DNA of 64,000 nucleotides from Methylomonas methanica MC09 (lineage in GTDB: Bacteria; Pseudomonadota; Gammaproteobacteria; Methylococcales; Methylomonadaceae), in the NCBI RefSeq assembly GCF_000214665.1, contig NC_015572.1, forward strand, positions 1,922,001-1,986,000, written 5' to 3'. Under the pieces are notes generated by a model. That model was not told where the DNA came from. It saw only the letters and a list, made by a program, of their open reading frames with translations, and did not search any database. Made by a program: the position numbers and the translations under genes. Positions 1-7,199 of the stretch are shown here, one piece after another (the first letter of the stretch is position 1; each line of letters starts with the position of its first letter).

Positions 1-534
1 GATGCCTTGCCGGCGTTGACTGAAATGGCCGATGAGCCGGTCGATACGCCGCAACGGGAAGATTTGCTTCTCGCGTCGGGCAAACAGCCGGCGGTTAAGG
101 GCTGGCGAATCGGCAACGCCTTGCTGTTTATGATGTTATTGGCGCAAGTGGCTTATTTTGAAAAGGATGGCTTGCTGCGTCAGCCGCAGCTATATAGCGG
201 ATTAACGCACTTTTGCCGAATCGCGGGTTGCCGTATGCCCACCTATAAAAATTCGGCGGAATGGTCGCTATCCCATAGCGCATGGCAAGCCCATCTTGAT
301 CGACGTTATGTCTTGACGGCGGCGCTGACCAATCAGGCGGCGTTTGCCCAAGCCTTGCCGCCCTTGAAACTGACGCTGAATGATTACAGCGGTCGATTGC
401 TGGCGGAACGGGTGTTCCGGCCCGGGACTTATACCCCGGATACCGTATTGGCTGCCGATCATACGCAACAGATACACTTACCTTTAGTCGTCTCCGCACC
501 CGACGTGGCCGGCTTCACTCTCACTGCGATGTAA
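1..534 (+). CDS. DUF3426 domain protein, 3' part only
   Basis: The reading frame is open from the first base, so this is the C-terminal part of a larger gene cut by the window edge. One membrane segment (about residues 37-50 of the visible part, IGNALLFMMLLAQVAYF) is followed by a periplasmic domain ending in the LTLNDYSGRLLAERVFRPG pattern typical of DUF3426. Full-length members usually begin with a zinc-ribbon, which would lie outside the window. The function of the family is unknown. The stop lies 3 bases before the next start, so it is probably cotranscribed with the methyltransferase gene. Confidence 0.75.
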   Translation, partial: DALPALTEMADEPVDTPQREDLLLASGKQPAVKGWRIGNALLFMMLLAQVAYFEKDGLLRQPQLYSGLTHFCRIAGCRMPTYKNSAEWSLSHSAWQAHLDRRYVLTAALTNQAAFAQALPPLKLTLNDYSGRLLAERVFRPGTYTPDTVLAADHTQQIHLPLVVSAPDVAGFTLTAM

Positions 535-537
535 AGC

Positions 538-1734
538 ATGGCTTACCCAGCGTTATTCCTAAAAAAACACGAAGACAAGCGCCTGCGACAGGGGCACCCC
601 TGGGTGTTCAGCAATGAAATCGATACCAAGCGCAGTCCGCTGGAAACCTTCGGTGCGGGCGATGTGGTGGTGGTCAATGATAGTGGCGGCAAGGCATTGG
701 GTTTGGCTTACCTCAACCCCAGCGCGCTGATTTGCGCGCGGTTACTGACGCGTAAGCCCAATATAACCATAGGCGAAAAGTTTTTCAAAACCCGCTTGGC
801 GCAAGCTTTGGCATTGCGGCAACGCTTGTTCGAGCGGCCGTTTTACCGCTTGGTATTCGGCGAAAGCGACGGCCTGCCGGGCTTGGTGATCGATCGGTAT
901 GACTCGGTGCTGTCCGTGCAGATCACCACAGCGGGCATGGAGGTATATAAACAGTTGCTGGTGAAAGTATTGGTCGATTTGCTGCAGCCTGCCGCTATCC
1001 TGTTAAAAAACGACACCAGCCAGCGGCAACTGGAGAATTTGAGCTTAGAGCCGGAACTGGTCCATGGCGCGCTGCCGGAAAAACTGCTGATCGAAGAAAA
1101 TAATGCCCGCTTTTTGATCAACGTGGCGGAAGGCCAAAAAACCGGCTGGTTCTACGATCATCGTTGCAGCCGGGCCCAGTTTGCCGGTTGGGCTAAAGGT
1201 CTTAAGGTCCTTGATTTGTTCAGTTATGCCGGTGCCTGGGGCATTACTGCTGCGGTTGCCGGGGCATCAGAGGTGACGTGCGTTGACAGCTCGGACACTG
1301 CCTTGGCGTTGGCGGCGGAAAGCGCGGCATTGAACGGCGTGCAGGAAAACATGCAGTTCGTGCGTAGCGATGTCTTCGACTATTTGAAGCAAGCCCGGGA
1401 ACAAAACCTGCACTTCGATGCGGTGGTGCTGGATCCGCCGGCCTTGATCAAACGTAAAAAAGATTACAAAGCCGGTTATGAGGCCTATCGACGCCTCAAT
1501 CATTTGGCGCTGCAGGTTCTGTCCAGCGAGGGTCTGCTGGTTTCGGCGTCTTGTTCGCACCATTTGAGCCGGGCCGATTTACACGATATTTTGCGTTCCT
1601 CGGCGCGGCATATCGACCGGCATTTGGTGTTTTTCGCCAGCGGCGGCCAGGGGCCGGATCACCCTATATTGCCGGCGATGCCGGAAACCGAATATCTGAA
1701 AACTTTTTTTTGCGCGGTATCCGGGCGCATATAA
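538..1734 (+). CDS. rlmI: 23S rRNA m5C methyltransferase, RlmI-like
   Basis: A 398-residue class I SAM-dependent methyltransferase of the RlmI/YccW family, which methylates a cytosine of 23S rRNA. The N-terminus has PUA-like features (KKHEDKRLRQGHPWVFSNEI). The central part has GQKTGWFYDHR. The SAM-binding region reads VLDLFSYAGAWGITAAVAGA, followed by the catalytic DPPALIKRKKDY motif, and a cysteine follows in SASCSHHL. Length fits the family (about 396). It starts 3 bases after the previous stop. It could instead be a paralogue with a different rRNA target, since the family is defined mainly by sequence. Confidence 0.88.
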   Translation: MAYPALFLKKHEDKRLRQGHPWVFSNEIDTKRSPLETFGAGDVVVVNDSGGKALGLAYLNPSALICARLLTRKPNITIGEKFFKTRLAQALALRQRLFERPFYRLVFGESDGLPGLVIDRYDSVLSVQITTAGMEVYKQLLVKVLVDLLQPAAILLKNDTSQRQLENLSLEPELVHGALPEKLLIEENNARFLINVAEGQKTGWFYDHRCSRAQFAGWAKGLKVLDLFSYAGAWGITAAVAGASEVTCVDSSDTALALAAESAALNGVQENMQFVRSDVFDYLKQAREQNLHFDAVVLDPPALIKRKKDYKAGYEAYRRLNHLALQVLSSEGLLVSASCSHHLSRADLHDILRSSARHIDRHLVFFASGGQGPDHPILPAMPETEYLKTFFCAVSGRI

Positions 1735-1745
1735 AGTCCGACAAT

Positions 1746-1922
1746 ATGAAAAAAAATCACACTCCTTGCGACCTGTGCGGCCAACCGGTAAAAGTGACGG
1801 GCTTCGAGTTTAACCATCCAGCCGGGTTAAAGCGATTTTGTTGCGAAGGTTGTTTACGTATTTTTCAATTGCTCGATCCCGAGCAGCCCTTAAACCATCA
1901 ATCAACGGAGAAAACTTCATGA
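1746..1922 (+). CDS. small Cys-rich protein, P-type-ATPase metal-binding-like domain
   Basis: A 58-residue protein. Almost its whole length resembles the putative metal-binding domain found at the N-terminus of some cation-transport ATPases (PF12156-like): a CDLCGQPV pair near residues 8-11, then FCCEGC about 25 residues later. The ATG at 1746 is the start giving the complete domain; a longer frame reaching into the methyltransferase gene has no support. Its end overlaps the next start by 4 bases, so the two are probably translated together. Metal binding (copper or zinc) is inferred from the cysteines only. Confidence 0.6.
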   Translation: MKKNHTPCDLCGQPVKVTGFEFNHPAGLKRFCCEGCLRIFQLLDPEQPLNHQSTEKTS

Positions 1923-2473
1923 ATACCCAAGGGGGCGTAAAAGCCTGCGAATCCTGCGGTGACCGCGTCAATATCGGTTGCCACCATCAAAAAATGTCGG
2001 TGACATCCAGGGCAATCGGCCTGTTGTTTGTCTATCTGCCAATTTTGACCCTGCCGTTTGTGATTACCAGTGCTTACCTGACCTATTACAGTTTGAAGTT
2101 CGTCGGCGCGCAAAACGTCAAAAAATGGGGTGATTTTCTGCCGGAACGGGCCAGCCACCGCTATAACTTGAAAAACCAGATTGTCATGGACGGTTCGTTC
2201 AAGCTCAGCATGGCGCAATCCAAATTATTCTGGATCTTGAACTGTACTTGGTACTGTCCCTATAGCGTCGGCTTATTCGAATGGCACGCCTACTTGGTGA
2301 AAGTGGTCGAAAATTGGTGGTGTCCGTTCGGCCACAGCCGCAAAAACAGCTATACGGAAGGCGCTATCGATCAGTCCTTTTGGCATATTTATCCGGAAGA
2401 AAAAGCCAAATTGACCGAAGAGGATAAAAATAATCCGATTTTTACGGCGGATGCCGAAAAAACCGAAGGTTGA
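1919..2473 (+). CDS. Cys/His-rich membrane protein of unknown function
   Basis: A 184-residue protein I do not recognise. The N-terminus has ACESCGDR and CHHQ, one clear hydrophobic segment follows (about residues 32-60, AIGLLFVYLPILTLPFVITSAYLTYY), and the C-terminal half holds an unusual Cys/Trp-rich stretch (LNCTWYCPYS, ENWWCPFGHS). The ATG at 1919 overlaps the preceding small Cys-rich gene by 4 bases. The pairing suggests a joint role in metal or redox chemistry at the membrane, but that is inference. The tail is acidic and charged. Confidence 0.55.
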   Translation: MNTQGGVKACESCGDRVNIGCHHQKMSVTSRAIGLLFVYLPILTLPFVITSAYLTYYSLKFVGAQNVKKWGDFLPERASHRYNLKNQIVMDGSFKLSMAQSKLFWILNCTWYCPYSVGLFEWHAYLVKVVENWWCPFGHSRKNSYTEGAIDQSFWHIYPEEKAKLTEEDKNNPIFTADAEKTEG

Positions 2474-2655
2474 AGTTAGTTTGCCGCTTCAAAAGGTTAC
2501 ACCGGTAAGTCTCGACAAGAAATTTGCCGGCGTGACGTTGGTCACATAATTTTTTTCGGCTAAGCTTAAACCTGAAACTATGGATAGTGGGTTGTTTGCA
2601 CTCCGCCGCCATTCGTAACTGATATTTCAGAAATTGTTCTTAGCAGGTAAATTTT

Positions 2656-4029
2656 ATGGCCAATGTTTTTACGCTTAAAAGTAGCCGATATTCAAGTGCG
2701 GGTTGCCGCCAGTCTATAGCTGCAAAACTGAGCACTACCGTCTTGGGGCTGGTTTTTGCGGCTTCCAGCTATGCGCAATCTTTTACAAATGTAACTGGTT
2801 TGCTGCAAACAACGCCCCAGCTGGATACTACGCAAAAAAGTGTGGCGGATGTCATTGAAATCGCTTGTCCTTCACAAACCAATCTATCCGATTTTCAGAC
2901 GCGTTGTAATGCGTTGTTGGGTGCGGCGCAGCAGGGCGCGACAGGCGACGTTTTAAACTCATTGCAACAAATATCGCCCGAGCAGATTCCGTCTCAAGGT
3001 ATTTCCGCCACCCGTACCTCGTTTAACGTGATTGCCGGGCGGTTGGCTGCAATCAGGGCGGGGGCCAGAGGCTTTCAAGTGGCCGGATTGGGGAAAAACG
3101 TGTTGCCGGTCAATCTCGCTTCGCTGCCCTATGCGGCCGGTGGCGCGGCCGGCGACATCGACAGTGGCTGGGATAAGTTGGGTGGCTTTATCAACGGTAA
3201 TTTTAATACCGGTAACGTCGATACGGAGTTCAACCAGCTGGGTTACAACTTTAATAGCGGTAGTATCAATTTCGGTCTGGATTACCGATTCAGTGATGCC
3301 TTGGTGATAGGTACCGCATTTACCTATATGCGTAGCGAATCCAGTTTCGACCGTAGTGGCGGCAGTTTGAATAGCAATGCCTACACCGGGGCGTTTTACG
3401 GCACTTATTATGCGACCGATAATCTTTATTTCGACGGTATCGCCAGTATCGGCGGCGTGAATTACGAATCCACCCGGCACATCCAATACAGCGTGCCCAC
3501 GGAGACCGTGAATGCTTTGGCCAAAGGCACTCCCGGCGGTAATCAGTATTCGATCAGTTTCGGCAGCGGCTACAACTACGCGATGCAACAGTGGACGTTT
3601 AACCCTTATGCCAAAGTCAATTACCTTAAACTGGACGTAGACGGCTTCAGAGAAACCGGCGGCAGCGGTTGGGGTATGGCCTATAACGACCAAACCGTCG
3701 AGTCGGTTACCACCACGCTTGGCACCCAGGTGTCATACGCCATGAGCACTTCATGGGGTGTGTTAATGCCAAATATTCGCGGCGAATGGCATCATCAATA
3801 TAAAGACGGCAGCCGTAATATCGCGGTACGCTTTTTGGGCGATACCACCAGCGGTTTGTCCTTTAATACCGTGACCAGTTCTCCCGACCGCAATTACTTT
3901 ACCGTCGGTACCGGCGTATCCGGCACTTTTGCGCACGGTATCAGCGGCTTTTTCAATTACGACGCTCTACTGGGGTATCGAAGCGTGGAAAGCCATTTGT
4001 TTACGGTCGGTGCACGTATGGAGTTTTAG
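2656..4029 (+). CDS. autotransporter-domain outer-membrane protein
   Basis: A 457-residue protein with a long signal peptide ending near AASSYAQS (residues 35-41), a short Gln/Thr-rich N-terminal region, and a C-terminal beta-barrel of alternating strands (GLDYRFSDALVIGTAFTY, FYGTYYATDNLYFDGIAS, and a final strand ending in Phe, VGARMEF). The terminal Phe is typical of outer-membrane barrels. The short passenger (about 130 residues) suggests a surface-displayed or barrel-only protein. It stands alone. Start chosen at the ATG with AGGTAAA just upstream. Confidence 0.75.
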   Translation: MANVFTLKSSRYSSAGCRQSIAAKLSTTVLGLVFAASSYAQSFTNVTGLLQTTPQLDTTQKSVADVIEIACPSQTNLSDFQTRCNALLGAAQQGATGDVLNSLQQISPEQIPSQGISATRTSFNVIAGRLAAIRAGARGFQVAGLGKNVLPVNLASLPYAAGGAAGDIDSGWDKLGGFINGNFNTGNVDTEFNQLGYNFNSGSINFGLDYRFSDALVIGTAFTYMRSESSFDRSGGSLNSNAYTGAFYGTYYATDNLYFDGIASIGGVNYESTRHIQYSVPTETVNALAKGTPGGNQYSISFGSGYNYAMQQWTFNPYAKVNYLKLDVDGFRETGGSGWGMAYNDQTVESVTTTLGTQVSYAMSTSWGVLMPNIRGEWHHQYKDGSRNIAVRFLGDTTSGLSFNTVTSSPDRNYFTVGTGVSGTFAHGISGFFNYDALLGYRSVESHLFTVGARMEF

Positions 4030-4080
4030 GGGGCGCGGATTACGCCAATGCTACCGTCATCTTGTGCGGCTTTAGCGCTG

Positions 4081-4629
4081 TTAGCCGTTAGCGTTGGCCG
4101 CGGGCTGTTTGCGTTTAAGCAATTGCACAAGATCGGCTTCAATCAAGCCGAAGGCTGTAATCCATAACAAGGCATCATAGGCGTCCAGCCAGGCCTGTTG
4201 CCAAAGCCAAACACCCGCCATGGCTAGCAGGCCGGTAAATATGCCGACCGTCAATATCCAGCAAACGGTGGTATGGCGGATCACAATATCCGGCCTGCGC
4301 ACTTCCAGTTCCATTAACGCGATGAGCGCGAACCACAGCAAGGAATTTGCAACGTCGAGCCATTCGCTTTCCTTGAAATAGCTAAAAAATACCCAGACAA
4401 TCACCACTATCAAGGCGCTGCGGGCGCGTTCCAGTGTCTTTTCGGTAATCGGCAGCTGATTGCTATGGGTTTCCAGTTCGTAAATCAGCAGCAGGATCAG
4501 CCAGGTCAGAGCGTCGATGGCGGTAGTCAGCGTATCGACGATGGCATAGGTGACGGCGTTTATACTCAATAACGCTAAAATCAGCAATTTGGATTTTGGG
4601 TACAGCGGGCAGGATAGGGGGGTTGGCAT
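4081..4629 (-). CDS. integral membrane protein, unknown function
   Basis: A 182-residue protein with at least five hydrophobic segments (about residues 13-33, 37-52, 70-86, 92-108 and 121-142), separated by short charged loops, ending in a Lys/Arg and Ala/Asn tail. I see no catalytic motif and do not recognise the family. It is convergent with the autotransporter gene and separated from the upstream lipoprotein gene by a strong hairpin. Confidence 0.55.
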   Translation of the reverse strand: MPTPLSCPLYPKSKLLILALLSINAVTYAIVDTLTTAIDALTWLILLLIYELETHSNQLPITEKTLERARSALIVVIVWVFFSYFKESEWLDVANSLLWFALIALMELEVRRPDIVIRHTTVCWILTVGIFTGLLAMAGVWLWQQAWLDAYDALLWITAFGLIEADLVQLLKRKQPAANANG

Positions 4630-4681
4630 TCTGGGATAAAAAGGGAAACCTTGCCTAATCTCAACTATTTGGCGGTTTAAT

Positions 4682-4722
4682 GGGTATCGATTCCGGCGCG
4701 TTGTGTGCTGGAATCGATACCC
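4682..4722. terminator. 13-bp perfect hairpin
   Basis: GGGTATCGATTCC (4682-4694) pairs exactly with 4710-4722 around a 15-base loop. It lies just downstream of the lipoprotein gene (minus strand). There is no T-run on either side, so it may protect a 3' end or act with a factor rather than be a classical intrinsic terminator. Confidence 0.45.
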
Positions 4723-4735
4723 GCAGCACGCCGGT

Positions 4736-5128
4736 CTATTTCACAAAACAAGCTTTCTCGGCCGCCGCATCGGCTTCTTTAAGTTGCTTGCGTAAATCCT
4801 TTCCATGCTTGGGGTCGCGGAACGCCGATCCGGCTTCGCCCGGTGTTTTTTGCATTTGCACAAAGGTACGGGCGGACTCGTATTCGGCAAAGCTAAGCTG
4901 TTCGGCGATTTTGTCGATTTTACAGCCGCAGGCGTACTGGTTGATATAACTGAGGCCGCCGTGTTTGGCTATGCATTCCAGCACGTAATCGACCCGGTCG
5001 CGGGTGGGGTAGTCGTTGGCCAGTACAGCGGATTCCGCGGCACCGGCTTCGTCGGTAACGGGTTCCGGCGCGGTTGCGCAGCCGGTTAATACAAGCGATA
5101 AAGCGGTGATTCGTAATATCTGTTTCAT
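4736..5128 (-). CDS. small lipoprotein, unknown function
   Basis: A 130-residue protein with a lipoprotein signal (LSLVLTGCATAPEP, lipidation Cys at residue 17). The mature part is charged, with two cysteines in IAKHGGLSYINQYACGCKIDKI and another near the C-terminus (KACFVK). I do not recognise a domain. It lies 27 bases downstream of the DUF302 lipoprotein gene on the same strand, so the two may form a small envelope operon. Confidence 0.6.
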   Translation of the reverse strand: MKQILRITALSLVLTGCATAPEPVTDEAGAAESAVLANDYPTRDRVDYVLECIAKHGGLSYINQYACGCKIDKIAEQLSFAEYESARTFVQMQKTPGEAGSAFRDPKHGKDLRKQLKEADAAAEKACFVK

Positions 5129-5155
5129 GGTGTCTTATAGCTAAGGTGAGAAAAA

Positions 5156-5626
5156 TTATTGTTCGGCGGCGAAATCGACTATTTGTTTCAACTGCGGGTT
5201 CATTTGCGCGGCAAATCGATTGAAGTCCGGGTTATCGCTGTGTTCCGGCAGTAAATGGGTTCTGATACGGGTTTTGCCGGCAAATTGATAGGTTACGACA
5301 TTGCAGGGCATGTAACCAATGGCGTGTGGAGTAATTTCCAGCATGGTTCTTGCCAGGGTCAGGTTACAAAATTGCACGGTGTCGTATTCCGGAAAGCCTG
5401 CCGCGCCGCGGTCGCGAATCACTTTACCGACCCGGCTATGGCCGGTAATACGGAAATTATGCTCGGCAATGGCAATTTCAAGCTCGGCCAAGACTTCGTC
5501 GTAAGGCTTTGTGGTCTCCACTTGGTAATAATTCACTCGCTCGCTGGTCAAGTTGTCGTATTCTGGCTGCGCGGCGCAGCTTGCAATCAACGGTAGGCTT
5601 GCGAAAATGGCGGCTGTTCTTAACAT
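5156..5626 (-). CDS. DUF302 domain lipoprotein
   Basis: A 156-residue protein with a lipoprotein-type signal (FASLPLIASCAAQ, Cys17), followed by a DUF302 fold: KPYDEVLAELEIAIAEHNFRITGHSRVGKVIRDRG, then FCNLTLARTMLEITPHAIGYMPCNVVTYQ. DUF302 proteins occur in bacteria and archaea and have no settled function; the conserved central Cys/Met patch has been taken to suggest ligand or metal binding. Its start is only 17 bases from the divergent mobA start, so the two genes must share or overlap their control regions. Confidence 0.75.
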   Translation of the reverse strand: MLRTAAIFASLPLIASCAAQPEYDNLTSERVNYYQVETTKPYDEVLAELEIAIAEHNFRITGHSRVGKVIRDRGAAGFPEYDTVQFCNLTLARTMLEITPHAIGYMPCNVVTYQFAGKTRIRTHLLPEHSDNPDFNRFAAQMNPQLKQIVDFAAEQ

Positions 5627-5643
5627 CCTAAAAGCTTAACATT

Positions 5644-6252
5644 ATGGGCGGGCAAAACAAAGTCAGTGGTGTGGTATTGGCCGGCGGCATGGCCAGACGC
5701 ATGCAGCAGCAGGATAAGGGCCTGGTGATGTTCAATCGGCGTCCGCTGATTAGTTACGCATTGGCCGCCATGCAGCCGGTTACGGACGAATTGTTCATCA
5801 GCGCCAATCGGAATCGGGGCCGATATGAACTTTTCGGTTTTCCGGTGATCAGCGACAGTAACGCCAATTTCGAAGGTCCTCTGGCCGGAATACTGGCGGC
5901 CATGCAGGCGGCGCGGTATTCGGTATTGCTGGTAATGCCATGCGACTCGCCGTTTTTTACCGGCCGACATTTACAGCAACTGTTGGATGGGCTGGGCGAG
6001 TCGAACGATATTGCAGTGGCTTTTGACGGTGAGCGTTTGCATCCGGTGTTCGTGGCTTTAAAAACGCATTTGCAAACGGATTTACAGGCCTATCTGCAAC
6101 ACGGCGAACGCAAACTGCAAACCTGGCTGTTACGGCATCACACTATTAAGGTGGACTTAAGCCGGGCAACGGATATTTTCACCAACATTAACACGCCGAC
6201 GGACTTACAGACGCTTGAAAATAATGTCGGAAACGGGCCTGAGTCGGTATAG
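5644..6252 (+). CDS. mobA: molybdenum cofactor guanylyltransferase MobA
   Basis: A 202-residue nucleotidyltransferase that would attach GMP to molybdopterin to make the bis-MGD cofactor in the cytoplasm. The N-terminal signature VVLAGGMARRMQQQDKGLVMFNRRPLI (residues 9-35) matches the GTP-binding loop LAGG-x-RMG-x-DKG, although Gln replaces the usual Gly in the RMG part. LVMPCDSPFF supplies the metal-binding Asp, and the C-terminus has FTNINTPTDL. Length fits. No molybdoenzyme gene lies in the window. Confidence 0.88.
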   Translation: MGGQNKVSGVVLAGGMARRMQQQDKGLVMFNRRPLISYALAAMQPVTDELFISANRNRGRYELFGFPVISDSNANFEGPLAGILAAMQAARYSVLLVMPCDSPFFTGRHLQQLLDGLGESNDIAVAFDGERLHPVFVALKTHLQTDLQAYLQHGERKLQTWLLRHHTIKVDLSRATDIFTNINTPTDLQTLENNVGNGPESV

Positions 6253-6287
6253 TGACTCGGCCTTAATTTCAATTATACGGACGAATC

Positions 6288-7190
6288 ATGACTGAAACGC
6301 ACTATCGATCGGTGTTTACGGATGCCACCTTACAACAACGTAATCATAACTTCGACGATTATTGGCTGTTTACCCAAAACCACGGCGGTGAGTTATTTGA
6401 AGCTGAAAAAGATCTGGCGAAAAAACGCGCCCGCCTGGAATATTTCCAGAATAACCCGGTGCGGCTGCGCCAGCCATTAGCCGATTCGCAGGCGTTTTAC
6501 CGCAATTATGTGGAGTTGAAGGATGACCCAAAATCACTTGATCGCCTGACACTATTGCTTTGCGCCATTTATAAATTTGCTCGTCACGAATGGGTGGGTA
6601 TCAAAGCCGCCTGGGACGTGCATCCCGATATGGCGGATTGTCATACCGTGCAGACCAAAATTTCCCGGGTGCATTTGGCCGAGGAATTTTGTCATGTGCG
6701 TTTATTCGACGAAATGTTGAAAACCTGCGGACTGGATAAGGTGGAATGGGTGCCGCTGTCGCCGGTAAAAGAAAAGATTTATCGGATTTTCCCCCGATTA
6801 CCGGATTTCATCCTCAACGCCCCGGCCTTTGTGACCGAATTAATGGGCGTTACTTTTTATTTTCACTTGTACGATCAGTTCGACGAGATTCTGGCCGACG
6901 AGCCTGAGGTCAGGGAGCGATTGAAGCTGTTGCTGGACGAAATCACCATCGACGAAGTGGCGCATGTCGGTCAGCGCCGTAATTTTATCGGCTCGACCGG
7001 TATCAAAATCGCCAAATATTTGGTCAAACCGTTTTATACCGGGTTTTTTAAAGACATACCGGAAACGGCGGAATTATTCGATATTCCGCAAATGATTCGG
7101 GATGGCGAAGCATTCGATTTTAACGGACTGCACGATCACATGCTCGAAAAGACCTGGATTCCGAGTTATTGCAAACCCGCAGTCGCTTAA
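6288..7190 (+). CDS. ferritin-like di-iron protein, uncharacterised
   Basis: A 300-residue soluble protein I cannot name. It carries a full set of ferritin-like di-iron ligands in helix-like contexts: Glu101 (KFARHEWVG), Glu133-x-x-His136 (AEEFCHVRLF), Glu184 (FVTELMGVTF) and Glu223-x-x-His226 (TIDEVAHVGQRR). This E, ExxH, E, ExxH order is that of di-iron carboxylate oxygenases and oxidases. There is no signal peptide. It follows mobA and is convergent with hypF, 7 bases away. A role in oxygen-dependent chemistry is inference; the substrate cannot be told. Confidence 0.6.
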   Translation: MTETHYRSVFTDATLQQRNHNFDDYWLFTQNHGGELFEAEKDLAKKRARLEYFQNNPVRLRQPLADSQAFYRNYVELKDDPKSLDRLTLLLCAIYKFARHEWVGIKAAWDVHPDMADCHTVQTKISRVHLAEEFCHVRLFDEMLKTCGLDKVEWVPLSPVKEKIYRIFPRLPDFILNAPAFVTELMGVTFYFHLYDQFDEILADEPEVRERLKLLLDEITIDEVAHVGQRRNFIGSTGIKIAKYLVKPFYTGFFKDIPETAELFDIPQMIRDGEAFDFNGLHDHMLEKTWIPSYCKPAVA

Positions 7191-7199
7191 CAGCGGGTT
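7174..7199. terminator. possible bidirectional terminator hairpin
   Basis: AACCCGC (7174-7180) pairs with GCGGGTT (7193-7199) across the ends of two convergent genes. The stem lies partly inside the last codons of the ferritin-like gene and touches the hypF stop. Short stem and no long T-run, so only weakly supported. Confidence 0.3.

Noticed and set aside
2959..3693. 244-codon minus-strand frame inside the autotransporter gene
   Set aside because: Repetitive composition mirrors the barrel repeats of the real gene; no domain or start signal.
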